Assembly (NCBI RefSeq): GCF_900095845.1
Contig: NZ_FMIX01000002.1
Span: forward strand, 62,001-126,000
Origin: Streptococcus timonensis
GTDB taxonomy: Bacteria; Bacillota; Bacilli; Lactobacillales; Streptococcaceae
Direction: 5' to 3'
Length of the DNA: 64,000 nt
The position numbers and the translations under genes were made by a program. A model generated the notes under the pieces. The model ran no database searches and was not told the DNA's origin. It was given only the letters and a program-made list of their open reading frames with translations. The number at the start of each line of letters is the position of its first letter. The stretch's first letter is position 1. Of this stretch, positions 17,582-26,838 are shown piece by piece.

Positions 17582-20215
17582 TTATTTGGCCTCATACCAA
17601 GTCACGCCTTCATTTTCATCAGCAATCAGTGGCACACTGAGTTGAATGGCTTCTTCCATGGTTTGTTTGACGATTTTTTTAATGGCAGCTAATTCTGACT
17701 TAGGCACTTCAAGAACAATTTCATCGTGTACTTGTAACAGCATCTTAGTTTGATAACCACCTGCTAGCAAGGCTTTATCTAGCTGAATCATGGCGATTTT
17801 GAGAATATCTGCAGCCGATCCTTGAATAGGTGAGTTGATAGCTGTACGCTCTGCAAAACCACGAATGTTAAAGTTACGCGAATTGATATCTGGTAACTCA
17901 CGACGACGTTTGAAGAGAGTCTCCACATAACCCTTATCACGCGCCTCACGAACCACTTCATCCATGTAGTTTTTAATACCTGGGAAGCGTTCAAAGTAAG
18001 TGTCGATGTATGCCTTAGCCTCTTTACGGCTGATACCTAGGTTATTGGATAAACCAAAGTCTGAAATTCCGTAAACCACTCCAAAGTTGACAGCCTTGGC
18101 ATTGCGACGGTCGTATGGAGTCACATCTTCAGGACGTTCAATTCCAAAGACCCGCATGGCTGTCGAGGTATGGATATCAGCTCCCTCTTGGAAGGCCTTG
18201 ATTAAGTGCTCATCTTTAGAGATATGCGCCAAAACTCGCAACTCAATCTGTGAATAGTCAGAGCTGAGAAGGACACTATCCTCCCACTTTGGCACGAAAG
18301 CCTTACGAATGAGGCGGCCTTGTTCCAAACGAACAGGAATATTTTGCAAGTTTGGATCCACACTAGACAGACGCCCTGTCTGAGTCAAATCTTGAACATA
18401 GCGCGTGTGAATCTTGCCATCCGCTAAAATCCAATCCTGTAAACCAATCACATAAGTGGATTGAATCTTAGCAATCTGACGATAATCTAAAATTTTCTTG
18501 ACGATTGGGGCAATAGGAGCTAGGCGCTCTAACACATCCACTGCTGTTGAGTAACCTGTCTTGGTTTTCTTGGTGTATTCTATAGGGAGACCTAGCTTTT
18601 CAAAAAGTAGTTCACCCAACTGTTTAGGCGAGTTGATATTAAATTCCTCACCAGCTAGTTCATAAATCTCTTGAGTCAACTTCTCGATGACGAGCTCATT
18701 TTCAGCTTGCATCTCAAGAAGTGTTTCTTTTTTGACCTTAATCCCAGCGATTTCCATCTTAGCAAGAACAAAGGCCAGAGGCTGCTCCATCTCATAGAGA
18801 AGGTCTAATTGTCCGTTTTCACTTAACTTTTCAAGCAATACAGGCTCTGTCTCAACCAGCACAGCAACCTTGCGAGCCAAGTGCTCCAATAAGGTTTCTC
18901 TCTCAGGGATAGCTTTCTTGACACCCTTACCATAGAAGGTTTCATCATCGACTAGGTAAGTTTGACCATAGAGACTAGCAATGGTTGAAATTTCATTATT
19001 CTCTACAGTAGAGAGAAGGTATTTGGCCAAGCGACTGTCAAAAGCAGGAGCCTGCAAGTCCAAGCCAAAACGATTTAAGAGAACTTTAGCTTTCTTAAAG
19101 TCATATACTTTCAGAGGTGTTTTTTCTAGAAATTCCTTGAGAATTGGCTCCTGCAAGAGTTCCAACTTATCTGTAGCATAGAGCTTGTCTCCACAAGACC
19201 AAGCAAAACCAACCAAGTCATCTGTATGGTAATTTTCACCAAACAGTTCAAAGTGGAAGATAGATTCGGCACTCAGCATATCTTGACTTACTTTATCCAC
19301 TATAGTGAAATTCAAAGTCTCAGTTTGGTTAGTCTGAGAAGCATTCAAAGCCTGCTTGAGTTGTTTAAAGCCCATCTCATCGTAGAATTTCCCAAGGTTT
19401 TCCACATTTGGTCCACTATAGACCAAATCATTTAGACCTATCTCGATTGGCGCTTTTGTGTCGATGGTAGCTAGTGTTTTAGACAGAAAGGCCTGTTCCT
19501 TGTCATTGACAAGATTTTCCTTCATCTTGGAAGCCTTCATGCCATCGATATTTCCATAAATACCTTCCAGCGAGCCGTTTTCTAACAAGAGCTTAATACC
19601 AGTCTTTTCACCAATCTTGGTCACCCCAGGGATATTATCAGACTTATCCCCCATAAGGGCCTTAAGATCAATAAACTGAGCTGGTGTGATTCCCATCTTT
19701 TCCATGAGATATTCTGGGGTATAGGCCTCAAACTCAGCCACACCTTTCTTAGAAATCTCAACCACTGTATGATCATCTGTCAGCTGAATCAAGTCCTTAT
19801 CTCCACTAACGATTGTCACATCAAAAGATTCCTTCTCAGCCAAGCGACCAAGAGTTCCAATGATATCATCCGCCTCATACTGGGCTAATTCATAGTGGCG
19901 AATCCCAAGATGGTCTAGCAACTCACGAATGAAGGGAAATTGCTCACGAAACTCATCTGGAGTCTTCGCACGACCACCCTTATAATCTGCATACATCTCT
20001 GTACGGAAAGTCGTTTTCCCCGCATCAAAAGCAACCAAAATATGACTTGGCTGGACACGTTCCAATAGGTGATTTAGCATCAGGTGAAAACCGTAGATTG
20101 CATTGGTATGTAGTCCATTGTCATTTTTAAAACGATCCAGTTGCTGGTAAAGTGCAAAAAATGCTCGGAAAGCAACTGAAGATCCATCAATCAATAATAA
20201 TTTTTTCTTGTCCAT
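17582..20215 (-). CDS. polA: DNA polymerase I
   Basis: 877 aa. Domains: 5'-nuclease (LLIDGSSVAFRAFFALYQ; VSGDKDLIQLTDD; GDKSDNIPGVTKIGEKTG), a middle 3'-5' exonuclease-like domain without clear catalytic carboxylates, as usual in Gram-positives, and the polymerase (motif A SSDYSQIELRVLAHIS, O-helix RRNAKAVNFGVVYG, motif C LLQVHDEIVLEV). Fills gaps in Okazaki fragment processing and repair. The start MDKKKLLLIDG is the family start; a longer in-frame ORF begins at 20251. A TATAAT sits only about 8 bases upstream of this ATG, so a near-leaderless transcript is possible. In the pneumococcus polA lies elsewhere, to my knowledge. Confidence 0.96.
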   Translation of the reverse strand: MDKKKLLLIDGSSVAFRAFFALYQQLDRFKNDNGLHTNAIYGFHLMLNHLLERVQPSHILVAFDAGKTTFRTEMYADYKGGRAKTPDEFREQFPFIRELLDHLGIRHYELAQYEADDIIGTLGRLAEKESFDVTIVSGDKDLIQLTDDHTVVEISKKGVAEFEAYTPEYLMEKMGITPAQFIDLKALMGDKSDNIPGVTKIGEKTGIKLLLENGSLEGIYGNIDGMKASKMKENLVNDKEQAFLSKTLATIDTKAPIEIGLNDLVYSGPNVENLGKFYDEMGFKQLKQALNASQTNQTETLNFTIVDKVSQDMLSAESIFHFELFGENYHTDDLVGFAWSCGDKLYATDKLELLQEPILKEFLEKTPLKVYDFKKAKVLLNRFGLDLQAPAFDSRLAKYLLSTVENNEISTIASLYGQTYLVDDETFYGKGVKKAIPERETLLEHLARKVAVLVETEPVLLEKLSENGQLDLLYEMEQPLAFVLAKMEIAGIKVKKETLLEMQAENELVIEKLTQEIYELAGEEFNINSPKQLGELLFEKLGLPIEYTKKTKTGYSTAVDVLERLAPIAPIVKKILDYRQIAKIQSTYVIGLQDWILADGKIHTRYVQDLTQTGRLSSVDPNLQNIPVRLEQGRLIRKAFVPKWEDSVLLSSDYSQIELRVLAHISKDEHLIKAFQEGADIHTSTAMRVFGIERPEDVTPYDRRNAKAVNFGVVYGISDFGLSNNLGISRKEAKAYIDTYFERFPGIKNYMDEVVREARDKGYVETLFKRRRELPDINSRNFNIRGFAERTAINSPIQGSAADILKIAMIQLDKALLAGGYQTKMLLQVHDEIVLEVPKSELAAIKKIVKQTMEEAIQLSVPLIADENEGVTWYEAK

Positions 20216-20279
20216 ACACCCATTATAAAGGAAAGCAGGGAAAAATACCATTGCTAAGAGTTAGATTATCGATCAAGGC

Positions 20280-21422
20280 TTATTGGGATGTTTTTTCTGC
20301 TCGCGCGCCATTGCTGTCAACCTGAAAACCATCGATTGTCGTATCTACTGCCAATTCTCCAGATGCATTCACGTAATAATATTTCCCTGAAACCTGGAAC
20401 CACTGATCTGTTTTCATAGCTCCTGAGTTTTCAAAATAATACCAAATGCCCTTATCCTTCAACCAACCCGTCTGCATTTCTCCAGACGATTTCAGGTAAT
20501 ACCACTTGGAACTGTCTTTTAGCCAACCTGTTCTCATTGAACCATTAGTTTGGAAATAGTACCAACTGCCGTTTATCTTTTTCCAACCAAGCGATACCTT
20601 CCCATTTTCAAAGTAGTACCAAGTTGTCCCCTGTTTTTCCCATCCACTCTTAGAGGTGGCTGTTTTAGTTAGCTGGACATATCTTCTACTACCAGTTCGG
20701 GATAGATAAGAAAGCCATTTATAGCCATCTTTTTCAAGAGTCTGATCGTAATGAACACTTTCTCCAGGGTAATAATAGTCAATAATCGCAGCCTGTTGTG
20801 ATGGCTGGTTCATAATAGCAGCTTTTTCTGTAAACAAATGAGTCCCAGGAACCCCAAGGGATGGAGATATAGGGACACTAGGAGCTTTACTCGTACCTCC
20901 CAAATCCTTAAAGTGAATGAAGCCTGTCATTGAACTTGCTTTTATCGTCCGACGATTATACTTACCTGTATATCCATAGTTGTATTCTTCAATTTCAATC
21001 ATATCACCAAAAACATTAGAAACCCATGCAACGTGGCCATAGTCTCCGCTTCCGTCCCATGCAATTGAACCAATTGTCGGAGTCTTGTCCACACGATAAC
21101 CTTCTCGTTGAGCACGATAGCCCCACTCTCTAGCGTTTCCATATGCTGGAGGTAACTCAAATCCATTGGCGTTACTTAAGCGAAAAGCAGCGAAAGAAGT
21201 GCATTGTCTAGAGTATAGACGCCATTTATCAATGTCTTGGCTTCCATTTTTATAGTAATGAGGGTAATCATCTCCTCGTGCTCTAGATGCTTGGGCTAGT
21301 TGATTAGCCTGAACAGATCCGACTCCAAATAAAAAAACACCTGCCAGCAATAGAGAAGCTGTTCTTACAGTAGCTTTTTTTAGAGTAATTGCCTTTTTAT
21401 TTCCTGCTTTAGTAAATGTCAT
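20280..21422 (-). CDS. cbpD: CbpD-type choline-binding murein hydrolase (competence fratricin)
   Basis: 380 aa, secreted. Signal peptide with hydrophobic core ASLLLAGVFLFGVGSVQA (cleavage about residue 40). CHAP amidase/endopeptidase domain about 50-175 with catalytic Cys in SRQCTSFAAFRL and His in YGHVAWV. One SH3b domain about 195-255, then about five choline-binding repeats (GWKKINGSWYYF..., GWLKDSSKWYYL...) to the C-terminus. Pneumococcal CbpD has two SH3b domains and is longer; one SH3b is a known variant in related species. Released by competent cells to lyse non-competent relatives. A cin-box-like element lies upstream. Confidence 0.9.
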   Translation of the reverse strand: MTFTKAGNKKAITLKKATVRTASLLLAGVFLFGVGSVQANQLAQASRARGDDYPHYYKNGSQDIDKWRLYSRQCTSFAAFRLSNANGFELPPAYGNAREWGYRAQREGYRVDKTPTIGSIAWDGSGDYGHVAWVSNVFGDMIEIEEYNYGYTGKYNRRTIKASSMTGFIHFKDLGGTSKAPSVPISPSLGVPGTHLFTEKAAIMNQPSQQAAIIDYYYPGESVHYDQTLEKDGYKWLSYLSRTGSRRYVQLTKTATSKSGWEKQGTTWYYFENGKVSLGWKKINGSWYYFQTNGSMRTGWLKDSSKWYYLKSSGEMQTGWLKDKGIWYYFENSGAMKTDQWFQVSGKYYYVNASGELAVDTTIDGFQVDSNGARAEKTSQ

Positions 21423-21444
21423 TCATTCTCCTTTAGTGATATAA

Positions 21445-21478
21445 ATTTTTGAGGTTAGCCTCAAATAACTTATTCGGG
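21445..21478 (-). promoter_or_regulatory. cin-box-like ComX promoter and leader hairpin of cbpD
   Basis: Minus strand CCCGAATA (21471-21478) matches the ComX -10 box TNCGAATA at all but the first base. Downstream, TTTGAGG and CCTCAAA (about 21447-21464) form a leader hairpin before the AGGAG Shine-Dalgarno. Confidence 0.6.
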
Positions 21479-21488
21479 AGAAAAAGAA

Positions 21489-21512
21489 AAAAGTGGGAAA
21501 TTTCCCACTTTT
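21489..21512. terminator. Terminator after the dnaB-veg operon
   Basis: Perfect palindrome: AAAAGTGGGA pairs with TCCCACTTTT around AATT. T/A runs on both flanks. Just downstream of veg. Confidence 0.88.
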
Positions 21513-21518
21513 AGACGA

Positions 21519-21791
21519 TTATTCCTCATCCAAGTATCGAATCAAGTTCTTTTCGGTTAAGATATCTGAATAGGTAAAGGATTCAACATAGACATTAGCC
21601 TGCTTATCTCCTTCTACATTGCCAAACTCAACGATAAAGAGTGATGGATACACTTCTATCAATTTTCCTAACTTATTTTTTTGACGTTTACGACCATTTT
21701 CTAAGGTCATCTCAACTACTTGTCCTTCATGCGCCTTGATTTCTTCTTTTATTTTTTTCATCTTAGCTACATCTGTAAATGCATCTGTCAT
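21519..21791 (-). CDS. veg: Veg family protein (DUF1021)
   Basis: 90 aa, small SH3-like fold protein. It matches the Veg family (DVAKMKKIKEEIKAHEGQVVEMTLENGRKR; LFIVEF). B. subtilis Veg is linked to biofilm gene control; the streptococcal role is not established. Its ATG overlaps the dnaB stop by 4 bases, indicating translational coupling. Confidence 0.88.
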   Translation of the reverse strand: MTDAFTDVAKMKKIKEEIKAHEGQVVEMTLENGRKRQKNKLGKLIEVYPSLFIVEFGNVEGDKQANVYVESFTYSDILTEKNLIRYLDEE

Positions 21792-23146
21792 CTTTGTTCC
21801 TCTCTCTTTGAAATACTTGAAAACTTATTATATTCTTTCTGGAAAATTAACTCAACTGTTCCACGAGCGCCGCTACGGTTTTTCTCGATAATAACTTCTA
21901 TCTTGTTATTCGGATGACTTTCTTCTTCTTCGCCACCGCGTTCATAATAGTCATCTCGATAGAGAAAGGCTACGATATCCGCATCCTGCTCGATAGACCC
22001 AGACTCTCGAATATCTGATAATACTGGCCTTTTATCTTGACGTTGCTCAACACTACGTGACAACTGACTAAGTGCAATGACTGGAACTTTAAGTTCCTTT
22101 GCTAGAATTTTCAACTGACGTGAAATCTCAGAAACTTCTTGCTGTCGATTTTCTCGACCAGTTCCTGTGATTAGCTGTAGGTAGTCAATCAAAATTAAAC
22201 CAAGATTACCTGTTTCCTGTGACAATTTTCTCGCACGAGAACGAATCTCTGTGATTCGAATCCCTGGTGTATCATCGATATAGATACTTGCTTTTGCAAG
22301 ATTACCTTGAGCAATCGTATATTTGCGCCACTCTTCCTCAGTCAATTGCCCTGTACGGATAGAGTGAGACTCTACCAAACCTTCAGCAGCCAACATACGA
22401 TCGACCAAGCTCTCTGCCCCCATCTCTAGCGAGAAGATAGCAACTGTTTTATCTAACTTGGTTCCAATGTTTTGAGCAATATTTAAAGCAAAGGCCGTCT
22501 TACCAACAGCAGGACGAGCTGCTATAATAATCAACTCTTCCTCGTGTAAACCTGTAGTCATATGATCCAAATCTTGATAACCAGTAGCAATTCCTGTAAT
22601 ATCAGATGTTTGTTGTGAGCGAGTTTCCAAATTTCCAAAGTTTAGGTTTAGGATATCACGAATATTTCTAAACCCACTACGATTGGCATTTTCGCTAACA
22701 TCAATCAAGCCCTTTTCTGCCTGAGCAATAATTTCATCCACAGGACTAGACGCTTCATAAGCTTGATTAACAGAATCTGTCAACTTAGCAATCAAGCGAC
22801 GAAGCATGGCTTTTTCTGCCACAATTTTTGCATAGTACTCAGCATTGGCAGAGGTTGGAACAGAGTTGATGATTTCAACAAGGTAGGACAGACCACCAAT
22901 ATTTTGTAAATCATTCTGATTATCTAAAATGGTACGAACAGTTGTTGCATCAATTGCTTCGCCACGATCAGACAGATCCACCATAGCCTGAAAAATCAAA
23001 CGGTGAGCGTACTTAAAGAAGTCTCGAGAATCAATATATTCTCGAACAAATACGAGCTTACTTTCATCAATAAATATAGCTCCCAATACAGATTGTTCTG
23101 CCAAAATATCCTGGGGCTGAACTCGTAGTTCTGCTACTTCTGCCAT
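21788..23146 (-). CDS. dnaB: Replicative DNA helicase DnaB (DnaC in Gram-positive nomenclature)
   Basis: 452 aa hexameric fork helicase. N-terminal domain begins VQPQDILAEQSVLGAIFID; RecA-like domain has Walker A ARPAVGKTAFALN, Walker B LILIDYLQLI and the arginine-finger region DIRESGSIEQDADIVAFLYRDDYY. Intein-free. Forms a cluster gdpP-rplI-dnaB-veg, all leftward. Confidence 0.96.
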   Translation of the reverse strand: MAEVAELRVQPQDILAEQSVLGAIFIDESKLVFVREYIDSRDFFKYAHRLIFQAMVDLSDRGEAIDATTVRTILDNQNDLQNIGGLSYLVEIINSVPTSANAEYYAKIVAEKAMLRRLIAKLTDSVNQAYEASSPVDEIIAQAEKGLIDVSENANRSGFRNIRDILNLNFGNLETRSQQTSDITGIATGYQDLDHMTTGLHEEELIIIAARPAVGKTAFALNIAQNIGTKLDKTVAIFSLEMGAESLVDRMLAAEGLVESHSIRTGQLTEEEWRKYTIAQGNLAKASIYIDDTPGIRITEIRSRARKLSQETGNLGLILIDYLQLITGTGRENRQQEVSEISRQLKILAKELKVPVIALSQLSRSVEQRQDKRPVLSDIRESGSIEQDADIVAFLYRDDYYERGGEEEESHPNNKIEVIIEKNRSGARGTVELIFQKEYNKFSSISKREEQR

Positions 23147-23188
23147 CAGACTTTCCTTCCTTTTACAAAATCATTACTCAAATCTAGC

Positions 23189-23641
23189 TTAGCCTTCTTT
23201 TACACGAAGATTGATGACACTAGTTACATCTTGATAAATCTTTACAGGTACATCAATCAAACCAACTGCTCGAATTGGCGCTTGGACTTGGATGTGACGT
23301 TTATCAATTTTAATTCCAAATTGTTTTTGGAGTTCTTCTGCAATTTTCTTGTTGGTAATAGAACCAAAAGTACGTCCATCCGGACCTACTTTCTCTACAA
23401 ACTCAACAATCGTTTCTTCAGCTTCAAGTTTTGCTTTGATTTCTTGTGCTTCAGCTAGAAGTTCAGCATGCGCTTTTTCTTCTGATTTCTGCTTTCCACG
23501 CAACTCTCCAATCGCTTGAGCTGTTGCTTCTTTAGCAAGATTTTTCTTGATTAAGAAATTTTGTGCATAACCTGTAGGAACTTCCTTAATTTCGCCTTTT
23601 TTTCCTTTGCCTTTAACATCTGCTAAAAAGATTACCTTCAT
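23189..23641 (-). CDS. rplI: 50S ribosomal protein bL9
   Basis: 150 aa. Starts [33 protein letters not shown], the bL9 signature, then a long connecting helix (about 50-80) and a C-terminal rRNA-binding domain ([20 protein letters not shown]). The ATG overlaps the gdpP stop by 4 bases, an arrangement common in Firmicutes. Confidence 0.97.
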   Translation of the reverse strand: MKVIFLADVKGKGKKGEIKEVPTGYAQNFLIKKNLAKEATAQAIGELRGKQKSEEKAHAELLAEAQEIKAKLEAEETIVEFVEKVGPDGRTFGSITNKKIAEELQKQFGIKIDKRHIQVQAPIRAVGLIDVPVKIYQDVTSVINLRVKEG

Positions 23642-25611
23642 TCTTCTGTCTCCTTATTTGTTATATCATTAGAGATTACTACCTTCAGTTTATCTCCAGC
23701 TTCTTGCAGGGTCATATCATTCAAACGCGCGGCGGCTAAGTTAAAGTGACCTCCACCGCCTAACTCTTCCATTATACGTTGTACATTAATCTTACTGCGG
23801 CTACGTGCAGAAATAGAAATATCTCCCTGGAGATTCCTTGCAACCACAAAACTAGCTTCTATACCTGACATAGCAAGCATAGCGTCTGCCGCTTTACTAA
23901 TAACAACCGTATCATATTCCTTATTCTCTAAAGCTTGAGCCACAAGAATAGATGGTTGCACCATTTGGCCTTGTAAAATTAATTCATTTACTAGACGATA
24001 CTCTTCAAAATCAGTCGCTGATATATCTTGAATCACAACACTATCACTTCCACGTGTTCGTAAATAGCTAGCTACATCAAAAGTTCGACTAGTCACACGA
24101 GATGTAAAATTCTTAGTATCCAGCATCATACCACCCATCAGTAGGCTTGCTTGAATACGACTCAAACGAATCTTCTTAGAATTTTGGAACTGAATTAACT
24201 CAGTCACTAATTCACTTGCACTACTAGCTCCACTTTCAATATAGGTAATAGCTGCATTTTCAGGGAAGTCCTGATCTCGTCGGTGGTGGTCGATGACGAT
24301 TGTTTGAGTAAACAAGTCATAGAAGTCTTTTGAGAGTGTCAAGGCTGTCTTAGAGTGGTCAACCATGACTAATAATGAACGTGTCGTCACCATATCCATT
24401 GCTTCAGTTAGAGGAAGAAGTTTTGTCACTCCCTCGTTTTCTAAAAATTCTATAGCTCTATGAATATCAGGAGACATTTGCTCAGCATCATAAACAACAT
24501 AGGACTCGTCCATTACATTGCTAGAGAATAACTGCATACCAACAGCAGATCCTAAAGCATCCATGTCTAAGTTTTTATGCCCAACGATGAATACACGATC
24601 AACACTCTTCAGCTTCTCTGATATTGCAGTCATCATTGCTCTCGTACGAGTTCTTGTACGTTTAACAGACGCAACAGAGCCTCCACCAAAGTAGACTGGA
24701 TTCTTAGTCTCATCATTTTCTCGTACGACAACCTGATCTCCGCCACGAACTTCAGCTAAGTTAAGGTTGGATAAAGCAACCTTACCAATGCTCTCGTGAT
24801 CACCGTCTCCATATGAAAGTCCCATACTAATCGTTAAAGGTAGATTCCTTTGTTTAGCTTCCTCACGGAAGGTATCAATGACAGAGAACTTATCCTTCAT
24901 CAAATGTTCAAGAACGATATAGTCTGTAAACAGGTAAAAGCGATCCATGCCAACGCGGCGTGAAAACATCTTATGCTGTCTTGTAAATTCCTCGACAAAA
25001 TTGGCAACAAAGCTATTGATCTGGCTGATATCAGATTCAGACGTTTCATTTTCTAAATCATCATAGTTGTCAACTGAGATAACACCAATAACTGGACGAC
25101 TAGTAGCCAGTTCAATTGTCGCTTCATACTCTCCTGACACATCAAAAAAGTATAAAACTCCAGAATTTCTGTCAAGATGAACAGCGTAACGCTTCTCTCC
25201 AATATTGGCATAAACACCAGGAGAAGATATAGACGCTTTTATGATTTCTTGAACTTGGGAAATATCAATCTCCCCATCTTCAGTTGTTAGAATTAGCTCG
25301 GCATAGGGATTAAACCATTCAATTTCAATACTATCCATGTTGAGTTTGATTACTCCAACCGGCATCCGTTCCAATAGCGTACTTAGACTATCTTCAGCTT
25401 GGTGGTTTACATATTGAATTTGCTCAATTTCAGTTTTCTGATAGCATTTTCTCTGAAAATTAAATAACAATAAAAATGCTACAATAAAGAAAAATAGGCT
25501 TGCTATTGTGACAAAATCATCTTTCAAGAAAATAACCAATACAGACATGACTGTAAATGCCGTCATAGAAAATAGGTATATTAAAAAGGGATTTTTTTCA
25601 TTTTTTTTCAT
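23638..25611 (-). CDS. gdpP: Cyclic-di-AMP phosphodiesterase GdpP
   Basis: 657 aa membrane protein that hydrolyses c-di-AMP to pApA. Order: two membrane helices (about 10-50), a PAS domain (about 80-150), a degenerate GGDEF domain ([13 protein letters not shown]), then DHH/DHHA1 catalytic domains with [26 protein letters not shown] and [15 protein letters not shown] at 25611 is preceded by AGAGG at 6 bases; an in-frame ATG at 25629 lies within about 2 bases of the promoter -10 (25631-25636) and cannot be translated from that promoter. Confidence 0.94.
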   Translation of the reverse strand: MKKNEKNPFLIYLFSMTAFTVMSVLVIFLKDDFVTIASLFFFIVAFLLLFNFQRKCYQKTEIEQIQYVNHQAEDSLSTLLERMPVGVIKLNMDSIEIEWFNPYAELILTTEDGEIDISQVQEIIKASISSPGVYANIGEKRYAVHLDRNSGVLYFFDVSGEYEATIELATSRPVIGVISVDNYDDLENETSESDISQINSFVANFVEEFTRQHKMFSRRVGMDRFYLFTDYIVLEHLMKDKFSVIDTFREEAKQRNLPLTISMGLSYGDGDHESIGKVALSNLNLAEVRGGDQVVVRENDETKNPVYFGGGSVASVKRTRTRTRAMMTAISEKLKSVDRVFIVGHKNLDMDALGSAVGMQLFSSNVMDESYVVYDAEQMSPDIHRAIEFLENEGVTKLLPLTEAMDMVTTRSLLVMVDHSKTALTLSKDFYDLFTQTIVIDHHRRDQDFPENAAITYIESGASSASELVTELIQFQNSKKIRLSRIQASLLMGGMMLDTKNFTSRVTSRTFDVASYLRTRGSDSVVIQDISATDFEEYRLVNELILQGQMVQPSILVAQALENKEYDTVVISKAADAMLAMSGIEASFVVARNLQGDISISARSRSKINVQRIMEELGGGGHFNLAAARLNDMTLQEAGDKLKVVISNDITNKETEE

Positions 25612-25630
25612 TCGAAACCTCTTGCGCATT

Positions 25631-25639
25631 ATTATACCA
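25631..25639 (-). promoter_or_regulatory. Extended -10 promoter of the gdpP operon
   Basis: Minus strand TGGTATAAT. It places transcription start near 25624, between the two candidate ATGs, and so decides the gdpP start. Confidence 0.65.
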
Positions 25640-25716
25640 TAAATATAGGCAAAAAGCGAACTTAAGGAAGTTTACGAGGATATTAGACAAGTGTTTTGTA
25701 AAGGTTTTTAAAGAAC

Positions 25717-25741
25717 AAAAGAGGGCGATTAAATCGCCCTC
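25717..25741 (-). terminator. Terminator after the FabK-like gene
   Basis: GAGGGCGAT (25721-25729) and ATCGCCCTC (25733-25741) with TTTT on the minus strand. It marks the left end of the acyl-CoA block. Confidence 0.9.
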
Positions 25742-25791
25742 CTATAGATATACTTCTATATTTGCCTTAAGTATTTTTTCAGTTAGATAGA

Positions 25792-26730
25792 TTATTCACC
25801 TACTGAAATTTCAACGTGTTTAAGACGTTCTTGTGCTTCTGCCACGATTGTTTCGATGATTTCTTTACATGGTTTAATTTCTTTTACCATACCTGCAATT
25901 TGTCCACTCATCATTGAACCGTGTACAGTATCACCTTCGTAAACTGCTTTAGAAAGAGAACCGATAGTAATTTCTTCAAGCTCTTCACGGTTTGTACCTT
26001 TTTGTTCTAATTCGATGTAGTGGTCTGTCATTTCATTGCGAATACAACGAACAGGAGCTCCTGCGATACGTCCAGTAACAGCAGTTGCTGTATCATTTGC
26101 TGCAAGGACAGCTTCTTTATAAGCATCAGCAATTGGACATTCGTTTGAAGCCAAGAAGATAGTACCCATTTGTACACCTTGAGCTCCAAGTGTAAAGGCA
26201 GCAGCCAATCCACGACCGTCAGCAATACCACCCGCAGCGATGACAGGAATATCAACAGCATCTACAATTTGAGGAATCAAAGCCATAGTGTTAGTGTCAC
26301 CAATGTGTCCTCCTGCTTCTGAACCTTCAGCAACAACTGCATCAACCCCGAGTTCTTGCATTTTTTGAGCATGTTTTACACTAGCAACTACAGGAATCAC
26401 TTTAACACCAGCTTCTTTCAAATATGGCATAATATGTTTTGGAGTTCCTGCACCAGTAGTAACAACTGGAACTTTTTCTTCGATAATAACTGTTACAATA
26501 TCCTTGATGTTTTTCATCATTAACATGATGTTAACACCAAAAGGTTTGTCAGTTAATTTTCTCAATTCACGAATTTCTTCGCGAAGTTGTTCTCCTGTCA
26601 TACCACCAGAGGCAATAATTCCTAGTCCTCCTGCTTCTGAAACAGCAGCAGCAAGTTGATAGTGAGAAATTTGAGCCATAGCTCCTTGGAAAATAGGGTA
26701 TTTGATTTGCAAAAGTTTAGTAATAGACAT
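25792..26730 (-). CDS. FabK/nitronate monooxygenase-family flavoprotein
   Basis: 312 aa TIM-barrel FMN protein. Motifs shared with enoyl-ACP reductase II (FabK): YPIFQGAMAQIS, KPFGVNIMLM, VVTTGAGTP, AEGSEAGGHIG (with the family His) and IPVIAAGGIADGRG (phosphate-binding). It is a paralogue rather than the fatty-acid biosynthesis FabK, which sits in a fab cluster in streptococci. Within this operon it might reduce enoyl-CoA or oxidise nitronates; I cannot choose. Last gene of the lysR-led operon, 108 bases behind the hydrolase. Confidence 0.8.
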   Translation of the reverse strand: MSITKLLQIKYPIFQGAMAQISHYQLAAAVSEAGGLGIIASGGMTGEQLREEIRELRKLTDKPFGVNIMLMMKNIKDIVTVIIEEKVPVVTTGAGTPKHIMPYLKEAGVKVIPVVASVKHAQKMQELGVDAVVAEGSEAGGHIGDTNTMALIPQIVDAVDIPVIAAGGIADGRGLAAAFTLGAQGVQMGTIFLASNECPIADAYKEAVLAANDTATAVTGRIAGAPVRCIRNEMTDHYIELEQKGTNREELEEITIGSLSKAVYEGDTVHGSMMSGQIAGMVKEIKPCKEIIETIVAEAQERLKHVEISVGE

Positions 26731-26778
26731 ATGTTTACTCCTTTATTTTCGGTTCAGTTTTGTTTGAAATTCAACAGG

Positions 26779-26817
26779 CTATTTTCCTGTATCTAACAAA
26801 CAAGAGAATTTAGTCAT
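26779..26817 (-). CDS. Possible 12-residue leader ORF
   Basis: ATG ... TAG encoding MTKFSCLLDTGK, with AAGGAG just upstream. It begins 22 bases after the hydrolase stop and ends before the FabK-like gene. It may be a translated mini-ORF, a remnant of a lost gene start, or chance. Confidence 0.25.
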   Translation of the reverse strand: MTKFSCLLDTGK

Positions 26818-26838
26818 TTGTCTCCTTATACGCAACTA

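Noticed and set aside
25612..25629. gdpP start at the upstream ATG (25629)
   Set aside because: It lies directly at the promoter -10 and has no ribosome site; the ATG at 25611 has AGAGG and gives the usual length.
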